Shown one piece after another: positions 1 to 10,440 of a DNA stretch of 64,000 bases. The stretch lies in contig NC_080670.1 in assembly GCF_030247195.1 (NCBI RefSeq), positions 45,522,194-45,586,193 of the forward strand. The letters are read 5' to 3'. Both the position numbers and the translations under genes were made by a program. The DNA is from Topomyia yanbarensis (lineage: Eukaryota > Arthropoda > Insecta > Diptera > Culicidae). The notes below the pieces were generated by a model. The model had not been told where the DNA came from and did no database searches. It saw only the letters and a list, made by a program, of their open reading frames with translations. Position 1 is the first letter of the stretch. Each line of letters opens with the position of its first letter.

Positions 1-22
1 TCTCTTTTCTGGCAGATCAGAA

Positions 23-107
23 AGCTTGTTTACATGGACTTAGAATTTTTTTGATTCTACCCAGTATAAGAAACTTTATTCGAATTCTAACACCATGTAA
101 ACAAGCT
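23..107. repeat. 14-bp inverted repeat with 57-nt spacer
   Basis: AGCTTGTTTACATG at 23-36 is the exact reverse complement of positions 94-107. This could be a small fold-back element or the end of a larger element lying outside the window. No coding content is seen in the first 195 bases. Confidence 0.6.
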
Positions 108-195
108 AGCTGAACTGTCATTTTTTCGAGCATTTTTACTCGTATGACGTCATCTTGCAATGCTCAATGGTAGAGCATAGTCAGCAGTCACTTTT

Positions 196-1235
196 GCAGC
201 GAGAGGAGAGCGGTGACTTACCTAAATCCTAAGTTATTTATTTACAAATGTTAAACGAAAATTACTACTCCTATCTGAACTAACAAAATCGTTCACAAAC
301 AAAAATATGGGGTTTTCGATTGATTGACACCGGTGCAGTGGAGTGCACTGAAACTGCACCGTTTTGTACTTTCTAGCAGAAGTGCAGAAAACTGGGTATG
401 TTCCAGTGACACTTCTGTTAGAAAGTGCAAAACCAGTGCAATCCACTACACCGGTGTCAATCAATCGAAAATCCCAATACAAACAAAATTTTACGTAAAA
501 AGTGAACGATCATATGGAACAGTGGTGAGCATTACACGCTCATTGAAAATAACTCAAAAGTGAGTGACCAGCCACTCAATTCCATAAAAAGTGCACATGG
601 TCAAAAATTGAGTTTTTCTCACTTACTCAGTTTTGAGTTCGGGTACAAAATGTCAATTTTGAGTACTTTTTACGCAAAGACAAAATTTGAAATTTAACCG
701 ATCTGTATTTTTAATAATACTAACAAACGCGTTAATCTGTATATAAAATTCCACTTACCTGTATCTCTAGTTGTTAATACGATGCTTACAAATTTATTCC
801 GAGGTCCTTTCTCCTTTTTCCTGTAAATAGGATCTCGTGCTACTCGATATGCAAAATAAGAAGGTATGTTATTTTAAAAAAGAAACCACACTTGCGAAAA
901 CTTACCTTTCTAGTTTGCTGTTGAATCAACATTTGGAACTATTTTCAATTTTTTGTGTGCGGGCTGTTCCACTTCGTGCACCAGTAAGTTTTTTTTTCAC
1001 TCAAATAGTTGATAATTTCATGGTTACTCCAGAGTTCAGTCAATTCTACTCAAATCGATACTCATTTTTTGACAGCTTGCCCCGGTTTTTGAAATTGAGT
1101 AGTGGAAACTTAAATTTTGAGTAGTTTTGAATGAGCGTGTATGTTGCAAAACAATACACTCTACGGAGAGAGAGAGTGCGCGCAAACATGTATATTTCCA
1201 CCAAGTGCTTAATTGTTACCCTGACTGGTTACAAG
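196..1235 (+). repeat. Interspersed repeat, interrupted copy (sister at 6935-7190)
   Basis: Positions 196-304 align by eye with 6938-7040 (both contain GAGGAGAGCGGTG and CGTTCACAAAC). Positions 480-540 align with about 7040-7100. Positions 1145-1235 align with 7110-7175 (CACTCTACGGAG, then ATATTTCCACC). Relative to the shorter sister copy, this copy is broken by a fold-back MITE at 305-479 and by roughly 570 extra bases at about 555-1124 that I do not recognise. No family name is assigned. Confidence 0.6.
305..479. mobile_element. Fold-back MITE, about 175 bp, inserted in the 196-1235 repeat
   Basis: The two halves are near-perfect inverted repeats of about 75 bp: the left arm starts at about 306 (GGTTTTCGATTGATTGACAC) and the right arm ends at about 478 with its complement. 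The internal spacer is only a few tens of bases and has no coding capacity. The element lies within a repeat whose other copy lacks it, which shows that it is an insertion. Confidence 0.8.
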
Positions 1236-1828
1236 ATAGTAGAATTCGGGGTTTTGCAGTTGATGTTGCATTTTGTACACCCACAATCCGACGGGTAATA
1301 TTCTGTTGCTTTCTGGTAAAATTCTATTACCTTTTGGATTATATACCATGAAATTCCACGATTGGCTCATAGACCCATCTTTCTCAAAAGGTGACAAGCG
1401 GTGGAATGACAAACTGCAAAAAACTGCACCTGTATTTGTATCACCCAACCAAACAGTGTTTCAGTATGTGTCAACTTCGGCTTTTTTCATATGTGGGGCA
1501 GTCCAGAAGACTCCTTTGATTGTATTTGTACTGAGTCAAATCAGTCTGATTTCAGGCTGGCGTTTGCCGAAATTCTCGGTGCGTAGCATTGTTCAAGTAA
1601 GATTCTTGGATTCGTTGAGATGCTTTGAACCGGGATCCAGATGTCTATGATGATTTAGGCCTAGACCCCGGAACTGGGCCATACCAGTCCAGTGACTGGA
1701 TCAGAACCAGTTCTTTGATAGGAATCCACACCAGGTCCGAGCCTGAGCCAGGCACATACCTGGTTATCTAATCCTTACAAGTGTCTAGATCTGGATCCTC
1801 GATTTGGACTCATAAATCCAAATTGTAG
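1236..1828. other. Unrecognised intergenic stretch
   Basis: No protein domain, RNA gene or clear repeat structure was seen. Positions 1650-1800 are richer in GC and contain several short CCAGT/ACTGG-type motifs that could fold locally. The open frames are short and unrecognised. Confidence 0.4.
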
Positions 1829-1861
1829 GTCCTTTTTCCCGTACACGACGGGAAAAAGGAC
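1829..1861. repeat. Perfect 14-bp stem hairpin, 5-nt loop
   Basis: GTCCTTTTTCCCGT at 1829-1842 is exactly complementary to 1848-1861. The run of T and the short loop would look like a terminator in bacteria, but in this eukaryotic context it is more likely a small palindrome from a transposon end. Confidence 0.7.
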
Positions 1862-1929
1862 TGCACATTATTTTTGTAGTCGTTACCTTACTGTTTATGT
1901 ACGGATAGAAAAGATTCCGACGGTTCAGT

Positions 1930-1992
1930 ACCGTGCACGGACGCCAATATTCTTTCAAACTATAAAATGCAAGCTTTCACACATGTCCGGGA
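1930..1992 (+). mobile_element. Half copy of the 33245-33381 fold-back MITE
   Basis: Positions 1930-1985 match the left arm of the MITE at 33245-33381: TACCGTGCACG, then CCAATATTCTTTC, then a CTTTCACAC/CATTCACAC block. The second arm is not recognisable here, so this is a truncated copy. Confidence 0.6.
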
Positions 1993-2093
1993 CAGTGCCG
2001 TGAACGATGCCCATCCTTTTCTACATTGCGTTCGCTTTCGTATGGAGCACAATATACTGACAAGCGGAAAGTCAAACACTTTCAGAAGATCCG

Positions 2094-2597
2094 AAGCGTT
2101 AATACCACAGAGAACAGACATACAAGCTAGAACAAACCTTTTCTAAAAGCTTGTGTAAACCTGTGTAAACATTTCAATGAAAATACATTGAAAATCACCA
2201 TCGCACACAGGTTTGCTCGCGTGAATCACCATTGCATCCAAGTTTGTAAGCAAGGCCCGTATATTGATTGCTGGTCAATCGTAGCACCGACTAGCGGCAA
2301 GTTACTACTTGGGGGTACAGAAACTTTATATAACAGACTAGCGGAGAGAAAAACAGTAAAACTAGCAACCATGGATGTAAACTGGCATCACGGAAGCTCC
2401 CATAAGCTTTGCACGGGTTTCCTCTTGCACTTCCCCTCTCAAAACCATCATGCTCGTTTGGCTGCACTTTTTGACAGTCCGTTTGGCTTCAATTTTTGAC
2501 ACTTTGCTAGTCTGTGTATAAAGTGTTTGTACTTGGGGGTGACATTTCAAAACGACAGTTTTATTTCTTACACAGTTTGAAAACTTTACTTGTATTG
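2094..2597 (+). mobile_element. TIR element family CAGAGAACAGACATA, copy A (interrupted)
   Basis: The left end (about 2094-2125, CCACAGAGAACAGACATAC) matches the left end of copy B at 53754 and, inverted, the right end of copy C at 54533. Internal blocks also match copy B: AAGCTAGAACAAAC, a TGTGTAAACAT segment, GCATCCAAGTTTG, and the GGCAAGTT segment near 2300. The distal block at about 2546-2597 matches the end of copy B, but its terminal repeat is degraded. Extra sequence around 2315-2540 is absent from copy B. There is no coding capacity. Confidence 0.65.
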
Positions 2598-4849
2598 CTT
2601 ATTGCTTTGAAAGTTGGATTTTTGATGCACTTCGCTATCACACTTTTTTCACGGTTGCCAAATGAAATGATATGAAATCGACAAAAAATTACCTTTTTTC
2701 ATCAAATTTATTGTAAAAACCGGGATACTGGCAGCCATGCTAACCTTCTAGCTACTAAAAGTAAGAAGAAGTTTGGTTTTGACACTTTTCTATGTCAATA
2801 ATTTGTCAGGTCGAAGGAGTTGCACTTTTGATCACACACACTTTTGATTCATCACACTTTCATACTGTGCAGTTCGATTTGGTGGGAACTGTGCAATATA
2901 TCAGTTTTCAGTGTTAATATAGTGTATAAGAATTGAAACGTGAAGGATCTTATATTCCACACGAGTGCGACACAGACCGAATTTGAATGTGACAGCAGCA
3001 AACGAAACAGAATTAAAATCGATTTCACTCTTTACCAATCATTCGAAACGTACAGTTCATAGTGGATTTTTAAGCGATCCGAACAAGTGCTCTTTGTTCC
3101 ACATTAATAGGCTATAAGTAGTGGCTAGAAACCCGCAGTATCGCTAACAACACTACCATTCCTTTCCTTCCTCGATGGCTGGAGGGAGTATAGAACTTCG
3201 AAACGTATAGATTGAGGATGGCTAGCAACTCGTCTAGTTGATTTTCTGTGCAATTTGATGCAAAAATCAAAATCATGGTCATAGCCAAAAAAGCCATTTT
3301 CACTAACAAAAATGTAAATGTAAAATATTCTCCGCACGTGATAATAAAGTGAACGAAGAAGGCATTATCGGATTAAGGCAAGTTTTGTGCTAACCATATT
3401 TTCCAACGGTGATAAACTCGAGGCCCTTCACTCCAAAACCTAATGTTCCCGAAAGGTAGCACTAGACTACTAAATTGACAAGAGCTCCTGTAATGATTGG
3501 AAAATAAAACTGAATCGTGAGCCACTCACTGCCACTGTCATGATACCAGCTGGAAAACTCGAACCCAAACTCACTGTATTTCAGCAAAATAAGACGAAAT
3601 TATACCGCTCATGTTGCCGCGATTTGTGGCCAGCATTAAATGAACCGTGAACATTATTCTCGCTGGCACCATCCGCGCAATTAATTCGCCCGCTGAAATG
3701 TTCCCGCTCAGTTCATTAGTAGGTATATTTTTGCCTTCATTTCGTTTGATCGGCATTTGCTCCCGTTCTCCCACTAATCCCTAATTGGTAGTCCCGTTTC
3801 GAATGCACAAACTGCAACGACATCCCGGCAGCACCAGAGCACACTCACATCGTCCGGGTCGTCCGGGCAAATACGTTTCCTGCTGGCTGCCTCCACTAAA
3901 AAAGGAAAATTCAAACATCGAAATTCCATTAGATTTCCTCCTGCCAGCGTCATATCTTAGGTCGGAATTATAGCAGAAGATGCAACATTTGGGCCAAAGC
4001 AACGTATCAGCCGTCGAGCATAACAATGTTGCACCGATATGGTAGTCGAAGATATTTTGCTGCAGCGAAGCGAAATGTCCCCCCCCCCTCGCCCTTCTTT
4101 CGCCAGGGTCAGAGATGCCAGTTGAAAGAACGATCCGGCCTTAGATAGAAGACAGGCAAAATTTAGCAGCGTTTCGCGCATAAATATCGATCTGATGCGA
4201 TGAATAAATTTGCATTTGCGAATAATTACTGTACTCCTAAACGATTCATAATTTTATTCAAATGAACGGCGGATAGAGGGTTTGAACTGTGGATGCCTAT
4301 ATGGTGTTCGCGCCAGGTAAAATAAAAAAGGCCGAAGATGCCGAACAGCGAAGTTAGTCAGCTGGTCAAGATAGCGGAAAAAATCATTTCAAACCTATGC
4401 GACTTTGACAGCTGCAATGTGCATACTGTTGACGGTCGTAGGTAGGTATGGAAAGTTTCGATCCCTACGTTATTCTGACGGTGTGTAGTACAACATTGTA
4501 AAACGTTGGGGGTACCGTGGAGATCAGAACTACCGCGATGCAGTCATCAAAGTTGCCTTCACCTGACCGTTCGGATGCTTTGAAGCAGGTTTATGTGAAT
4601 TTTTACGCAAAGACGGTGGTTCGGTTTATGAGTCTTTTGCATTAATTTCAAGGCTTGAGGATTTTTTATGTAGCGTATAACGGAGGAACATCTGTGCGAT
4701 AGTATGTAAGTTTTTTTCCGAAACCAAAAAAAAAAAAAAATTAAACAACTACTGTAAGCAGAAAAGCTTTGAAGAGTGTTGGTAATATTGGAATTTTTTA
4801 TATAGCCTATAATTAAATAATTCTCGCACCGAGATCAATATTGGGGACA
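2598..4849. other. Intergenic DNA, no gene supported
   Basis: AT-rich sequence with scattered short open frames on both strands and no recognisable domains. There is a poly-C tract at about 4079-4090 and a poly-A tract at about 4725-4740. Nothing here can be assigned to a gene or a known repeat by eye. Confidence 0.4.
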
Positions 4850-5080
4850 GCGCCGGTGATTGAGTGGTAAGCGTGACCGCCAATCCTTCCAGTTGGTCTG
4901 GGTTCAATCCCAGCCGAGGTCGTTGAGATTTTTCTGAGGTGAAAAAATCTGTGGTCACGCCTTCCTTGGTAAGGGAAGTAAAATCGTGAGCTGATGGATC
5001 GATCTCTAGTCCAGATAGTGGAGTCACCTTTCTGGCGTCGGTAAAGAAGATGTAAAACTTCTATACTTACTAACAAATAT
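4850..5080 (+). mobile_element. tRNA-derived SINE, copy 1 (near full length)
   Basis: The head has RNA polymerase III internal promoter features: an A-box-like TGATTGAGTGG at about 4858 and a perfect B box GGTTCAATCCC at 4901-4911. The body (GAGATTTTT, GTCACGCCTTCCTT, CTAGTCCAGATAG, TCTGGCGTCGG) matches the split SINE at 29300-29370 plus 31523-31735. A TAAAGAAGATG-like tail follows. It resembles mosquito tRNA-related SINEs in general; the exact family name is not assigned. Confidence 0.8.
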
Positions 5081-5731
5081 CTCCTCCTCTCGTGATACTT
5101 GTGGAGTGCGCTGTAGTATGTAAGACCTCTAGCAAAAGCAAGTATCGGACTAACTTCCCTTTCCTTCCGCGATCTATAACTACTCGGGTTCTTGTTTACC
5201 AGGCGGACCCTTATTTTCAGGGCGGCCTAGCCCAAGTAGTAATTCTAGTTTTATAGCACACTGCAAGCGCATTCTAAGTTTTGAGAAGGTTTTCAAGAGT
5301 ACCATAAAACCACAATAGTTACTAGGGAGGTGCTTCTATCAGAATTGCGGATTTTCGTAACAACCAAAAAGTAGAATAAATAAACTAAATTTACCAACCG
5401 CAGTGTTCTTCCCGGGGGAAGCCGCTGTCCACCCTGCTTCGCCCTCCCTGGCTATTGGCTGGGAAGGAGAGCAATGCTCGTTCGGCTCATCCGTCCCAGC
5501 GAGGGCGGATTGGTGCGTCTGGATCCTGTGTGGTTAGCCGGGGAAGCGAAAATTCCTTGACGGTTAGCTTCCCCGTACGGCGATCCAGCACCACAAAAGA
5601 ATCGAGCGCCCAAACCACGGGCTGGCACTTTACGACGGATAACTTTCCGTCACACATGCGTACTTCGCACTATGGCTATTGTGGATGGAATTGGCGTATC
5701 GAGGACGTCTGTATTTCTTCATGGTCTGTCA
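5081..5731. other. Unrecognised segment, GC-richer from about 5400
   Basis: Positions 5090-5250 look like an older repeat (CTTCCCTTTCCTTCC, GCGGCC-rich). Positions 5400-5731 are GC-richer with an open plus frame of 99 codons (5455-5754) that runs into the MITE at 5732; the same segment seems to resume after the MITE at about 6633-6735. No domain is recognised. It could be an old repeat or a disrupted exon. Confidence 0.35.
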
Positions 5732-6632
5732 CACACAGAAAAAAATGTTGGTAAAAATAAGAGTTTTCCATTCTTAGCGAAAAACGCATACTCTTAGTTT
5801 GAAAATAAAACTTTTATTTTGATAACTATTCTTCATTAGCTTTAAAGGAAAACTTTCGTTTTGATTACATGGCGCTACAGTGATTTTGTACTTTTCAAGA
5901 GACCTTGTATAGGTTGTAGATCTTATCAAATGCAACACAAAACAATGTTTGAAAAATGTTGTATACCCTCAAAATCTTGATTTATAGCAGAAAACAAACG
6001 ATTTTTCGAAACTTTCGGCACTAAAATTTTTTTTCGCGTGATCATTTTTCAACCGATTTTAAATTTTCTAAGTGTTTTGGAAAGAAGAAGAAATTTTCTT
6101 TCGAATGTTATGTTCTTTTGTTAAATGTACTATGCGGATTTGGGATAACAATATGAAAGTTACTATTATTTTGCTATTTTTCATTAAATGTATAAAAATT
6201 GCTCAACATTTTTATTAGGAAACGTCTTTGTTTTAATAAAAATTTAAAGAGAGCATCTAATCCGCATCTAATGATCTTTTTTTGATCAAAATCGGTTGAA
6301 AAATGGTTGAGTTATTATTTTTTTCCAAATTAGAATCCTGCTCGCATGAACTCTTAAGGGGTTAGTGAGGTATTGTCTCGCACTATGAGATGCTATAATT
6401 ATATGTTCCGTTATTTTATCCAATTTCATGTTCAAAGTTCACACATATACTTTTGAATGTATACGTAATCGAGCAAAAAAAATCGTTCAAAGTTCATGCG
6501 AGCAAGTTTCTAATTTGGAAAAAATATTATTCTTGATTAATTTGAAAGTTTTACTTTCAACCTAATAGTAGGCGTTGGTTGCTTTTGCTAAGAGTGGAAC
6601 ACTCTTACTTTTACTAATATTTTTTCTGTGTG
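5732..6632. mobile_element. MITE with about 48-bp terminal inverted repeats starting CACACAG
   Basis: The left end (CACACAGAAAAAAATGTT, then a GGTAAAAATAAGAG block ending at TTCTTAGC near 5780) is matched inverted at about 6585-6632, which ends in CTGTGTG. The total is about 900 bp. There is no transposase ORF, so it is non-autonomous. It carries a second fold-back element at 6317-6536. Confidence 0.8.
6317..6536. mobile_element. Fold-back element nested in the 5732-6632 MITE
   Basis: The left arm at about 6317-6352 (CCAAATTAGAATCCTG, then CTCGCATGAACT) is the inverse of about 6490-6536 (AGTTCATGCGAGCAAG, then TAATTTGGAAAA). The arms are about 34 bp with few mismatches, and the interior is about 145 bp. 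Confidence 0.75.
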
Positions 6633-6739
6633 CACTAACTAATTTTTCGATGACCGCCTTCGGCACGATCAAAACAAATCACCCAACCGCCTCGCCTCAT
6701 ACACACTCAATTCTGCTCTGTAATTTCCCTACAGCTGTG

Positions 6740-6930
6740 TAGTCAGAAAATTTAGAAACTGATATCTCAGTAAAGTGAAATTAGTTTGCTGATTTTCGGT
6801 GATATATTTTGCGAGTCTCAGCACTCAAACGTCACTTTTACTGAGATCTCAGCAAAAAATTATGTTTGCTGAATTTCAGCTGTTGAGATTTCGGCAAAAG
6901 TTGCAAACAAAGTTGAGATTCGGCAGAAAA
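6740..6930. repeat. GCTGA/TCAGC-rich MITE-like repeat
   Basis: The segment consists of spaced TCAGC, GCTGA and TTTGCTGA motifs and resembles the interior of the MITE at 13391-13738. Termini cannot be fixed; probably a degraded member of the same group. Confidence 0.45.
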
Positions 6931-6934
6931 AATT

Positions 6935-7190
6935 GCAGCAAGAGGAGAGCGGTGGCCTATCTAAGCCCTATGTTATTTATACACAAATCTTCAACAAAAA
7001 TTAATACACCTATCTGCACAAACAAAACCGTTCACAAACGCGAAACTATATAAAAATTTACGAATTTAACGTAATCGGCACAAAACAGCGGTGAGAATAA
7101 TTTTACGTAAACAAATGCACTCTACGGAGTGTATAGTCAAAAATAGGTATATTTCCACCCAGTGCTAAATTGGTTTGTAGTAGTTGAGCA
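6935..7190 (+). repeat. Interspersed repeat, uninterrupted copy (sister of 196-1235)
   Basis: It shares GAGGAGAGCGGTG, TTATTTATACACAAAT, CGTTCACAAAC, CACTCTACGGAG and ATATTTCCACC, in the same order as the interrupted copy at 196-1235. It serves as the empty reference that reveals the insertions there. Confidence 0.6.
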
Positions 7191-7199
7191 TATCAACTT

Positions 7200-7650
7200 A
7201 ACCTAAACTACTTGTATCTCGAAATCCTCATCCATCTGGGGTCACTGTTGGTGGCGACCATAATGCTTTATATTTCTTTACAACTACTTTCGTGGCGTTT
7301 CATATCCTTCTTGGTGCTACTCGTTCCTTTTTATGTGCTAGCTGGTGCTGAGAGTTCCTCGGCGGCGGTTTTTTTTCCCGATATCGCTGCCTATTTTCGC
7401 GAGTCATTTAGCTATCAGCCATTCCGACGTAAAAATCATCGGCAGGAGACAACGATGTCTTTCTTTTCTCCCTTGTCTTGTTTTTCCTCCTTTGCTCCCG
7501 TTGCTAGTCCTCTGACTGACCTTTGTTGTGTAATTGGTCTACTCACAATTGTTACTAATATCCACCCCCTTCGTTTCCTCAACGAATTGTTCCTAGAGTG
7601 ACATTTTGTGGCCAAATGGCTTTTGCCTAAACAGGAAGTTAATAAATTTC
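7200..7650 (+). other. Unrecognised open frame without ATG start
   Basis: A plus frame is open from a TTG at 7212 to a stop at 7601 (about 129 codons). Its first half is hydrophobic because the DNA is pyrimidine-rich. There is no ATG start, splice context or recognisable domain. An AATAAA lies at about 7641-7646, so this could be the 3' end of an old transcript or repeat. I do not call it a gene. Confidence 0.25.
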
Positions 7651-7668
7651 ATTTTCAATAATTGAAAA

Positions 7669-7717
7669 CCCGCATGGAAGGGTTTTGAACCCCCAAAACC
7701 CTACCCTTCCACACGGG
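7669..7717. repeat. Hairpin in a short repeat (CCCGC-TGGAAGGG)
   Basis: CCCG, then TGGAAGGGT at about 7669-7683 pairs with ACCCTTCCA, then CGGG at about 7703-7717, with the A-rich centre also partly complementary. Probably the end of a small transposable element. Confidence 0.5.
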
Positions 7718-8009
7718 CCTGGTCGATATATACGTTTTGGTTTCCCGGAATAACACATTGTTTACTAAAATTTCGAACAGTTTGGAACCCGTACAGAAAG
7801 AGGTTATGTTTCGATAATTTGTTATATACTGCTTATCAGTGCATGGTTATGTATCAGTACTAGAATCCAACGAACTAACCATTTTTTTGGAATAATGGTT
7901 AGATTTAGCTGAATAGTGTGTTTGGAAGAATTGTAGTACACAATACGAGTTATGTCTTGGTTAGAAAATTTTAGTTCCACCTGTGGCCGCATAGATGGTG
8001 CCAACACTA

Positions 8010-8534
8010 CTCTAAATAATCTACCGATTTAAACACCGTCTCGAAATGGCTAAAATGAAAGAATGCTGAAACTCATTAAAATAGCTTCAAATTTCTGATC
8101 AGCCAGTCTGCAGCTACCTCCCTCGACCGCCAAGTCATTCCATCTGATTCGCCCCCACAGTGAGCCTTTCAGTGGAACAAAGGCTGAAAATGTCAGAGAA
8201 GATCAATTTAAACGGCACAGAATTTAGAAGTAACGGTTCACCTAAACCAGCGCGAATCGAAAAATGGTCCCACCAGATCAGCTCTGCTCGAAGTGCGCCT
8301 ATATCAGGTCAGGGCCGATGGTTGCCGCCTTAGGTTCCCCGGTAGCAGAGCGACCTGAAAAAAAATAATAAAACATTCAATTGAACGCAAATAAAATTCT
8401 TGCCTACCTACCTGTTATGCACTTGTCTTGTGCTGATGAGATGACGAGGACGATGACATCCGTAGATAGTAGGATTCGCCCGAGGCGGCAAGGGCTCTCC
8501 CACAATCGATCGTCTTTTAACGTTCAGCCGTGAT
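8010..8534 (-). ncRNA. Candidate spliced transcript, minus strand (function unknown)
   Basis: On the minus strand a TATA box (8562-8553) and an initiator-like site near 8534 would start an exon that ends at 8412 in CAG|GTAGGT. A 57-nt intron (8411-8355) ends in a pyrimidine run and CAG, and a second exon starts at 8354. That intron length is typical of dipteran short introns. The first ATG (8459) opens only 14 codons (a serine run, then HQHKTSA) before TAA. The two other frames crossing the junction also stop soon: one reads through to CITGRSATGEPKAATIGPDL but has no ATG. It may be a 5' UTR of a gene continuing below 8.0 kb, a short-peptide gene or a noncoding RNA. The 3' limit is a guess. 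Confidence 0.35.
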
Positions 8535-8562
8535 GAATTCTCAATCGATTGTGCTTTATATA
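8530..8562 (-). promoter_or_regulatory. Candidate core promoter (TATA plus initiator), minus strand
   Basis: Read on the minus strand, TATATAAAGC starts at 8562, and TTCATCAC (initiator-like) is centred about 28 bases downstream. The spacing is right for RNA polymerase II, and a spliceable exon follows directly. Confidence 0.4.
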
Positions 8563-9481
8563 CTTTTTAAAGATAATTTAAGTGGTTCTTCGGTCACCTG
8601 TCATGGGCTCCAGAACGTCACCTAGCTAAAGCAGTAGATGTTGCAGAGAATCTGGTTAGAAATGTGTAATTGGCAATACTAAGCTGATAATTTTTTTAAT
8701 TGAATGGCAAGATTTATTAGATAAATTTGCATGTCTTGTCAATAATGCGTTGCTAGGTGTGACTGAGAGCGATCCAGGGCTACCCCTTATTCAGGTTATT
8801 TAATAACCATTTATTATATATAATTACTCTATTCCCACACACCTAACAGATAAGTTTAGAATGATATTTTATAATTATCAATAAGTATATTCTTCAACCA
8901 GACAGCTCATTTTGTGGCGACAGCGAGCTTCCCAAACGCTTCGTTTAATTTGATAGTTTAACATAATTTGAAATGTTGATACAGATCTCATTCACAGCTG
9001 CATTGCTCTATGTGATTCTTCAAGCAGCTTTTACTCATTTATATATTATCACTATCCGACCACCAACGGGCATGTATAATGTTTCCGCAAGAACTCACGG
9101 GAAAGCATCAGTAGTCGATGGCTAGGTTTAAACGATGGTCAAGCAGAACTATCGCGTGACCTCTTGCGGTCACCATTATAGGAAGTCTACAATGTTGGCA
9201 AACATACGGCAAATGGGGGGTACACATTTCATCGTAATTAAAATTCTATCGGCTATTGTTCTCTTAATTACCGCCGACAGCAGTTCCCTGCGGACCCCGT
9301 CCAGAATACTAGCCTCCAGACGGAGGTACCGTTTAGGCAAAGATCACGGAATTCGACTTCAGTGTGGTTCCCTGGTTCGTGCCGTAGCCATCCCGGGCCA
9401 TGCAAAGCTAGTTGGCACTCCAGGAAAACGATGGTTTTATCATTTTTCTAATTATTTAAAATTTATATTCTTTTGTACCAG

Positions 9482-9637
9482 TGCTGGCGTATTTTATGTC
9501 TTTTCCGCGGACAATCGATTTGGGACCCACAGATGTTGCTCCGCTAAGGTATCCCGCCTGCTGCTGCGCTCTCCAGGTAGTTAAGTACGCATATTGGGAC
9601 CACCACATGCAGATGGCTGGATTGCCACCCACCACAG
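9482..9637 (+). CDS. Candidate internal coding exon, 156 bp, function unknown
   Basis: A pyrimidine-rich acceptor (ATTCTTTTGTACCAG, AG at 9480-9481) and a strong donor (CACAG|GTAAGA, GT at 9638-9639) bracket 156 bases, a multiple of three. The frame whose first full codon starts at 9484 is open throughout and reads LAYFMSFPRTIDLGPTDVAP, then a Cys-rich and aromatic stretch ending in MQMAGLPPTT. The other two plus frames have stops. I do not recognise the protein. The reverse strand is also open here, which weakens the case. If real, it belongs to a multi-exon gene whose other exons are not identified in the window; an open stretch at about 9283-9440 preceded by CCGACAG could be another piece. 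Confidence 0.35.
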
Positions 9638-9639
9638 GT

Positions 9640-10440
9640 AAGACCCAATCGACATTAAATTGAACAACCTGGCAGAGACCGTCGTCGGGACGATGCATTC
9701 ATGAATCATGGTGGGAAAAATCCTGATGTAGGAACCGAGTTGGTTTCAATATTTATAAATCTGTACCATTCAATTGGATTAGAAAGAATTCCCTTCCTTC
9801 CCTTTCGCGCCTTAATTTCTCTAACCACGGCAGTAAAAATCCACTTATGGCGAATGCTTGGAAAGTTCTTCGCATTCTGCTGGCATGCTCGTTATAAATG
9901 TGTCACTGCTAATTATCGATCGTGTAAATTTCTTATGTCCTATTGCGTTACAGATCATAAAAAAAATCAATTACCTGCGGCACTTCTGCTGACCACCGCT
10001 GGATGAGCGGCTGCGGTCCCACTACGATCTAAATGACCCTTCGATGTCGACTCGTTGCTGTTTGACTTCAATGCTGTGCGTATGCAATGCACATCTTCCA
10101 ATTAACAACGCAGAACCGTGTTATGCCTAGGGTCGATGTTCCAATAGTCGTGGGGTACCAATGGTGGCAGTAGCGAGGTGTTACGCATAATTCATCCTAG
10201 GATATGTCCAACCGAAAACAGTTCGAGATATTGAGTTAAACGGAAGAATGTGAGAAAATTAGAGGTTTGTGTACAAAACACGAAAAATGCAGCTCATTTT
10301 TTTTTCATTTTCATAAAGAAATTCTTGAGTTAGTGTTAGTGTACGACAATCGTCATAGAACAATTTCAGCTGAAATATTCCACTAATGCTTTATTTTTTG
10401 AGTAGTATGCACTACCAAAATAAATAAAAAACAACCAAAT
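9640..10440. other. Intergenic DNA, no gene supported
   Basis: There are short open frames only and no recognised domain or repeat. Positions 10000-10200 are slightly GC-richer. Nothing firm can be said. Confidence 0.35.

Noticed and set aside
2188..2499. 103-codon plus frame as a gene
   Set aside because: It lies wholly inside the TIR element copy A and has no domain; the frame is not shared by copies B and C.
4850..4925. True tRNA gene
   Set aside because: Only the A- and B-box-like parts fit; the same head continues into a dispersed non-tRNA body in both copies.
4749..5076. Two minus-strand frames that resemble a frame at 31460-31654
   Set aside because: The similarity is the shared SINE body translated in antisense, not a protein family.
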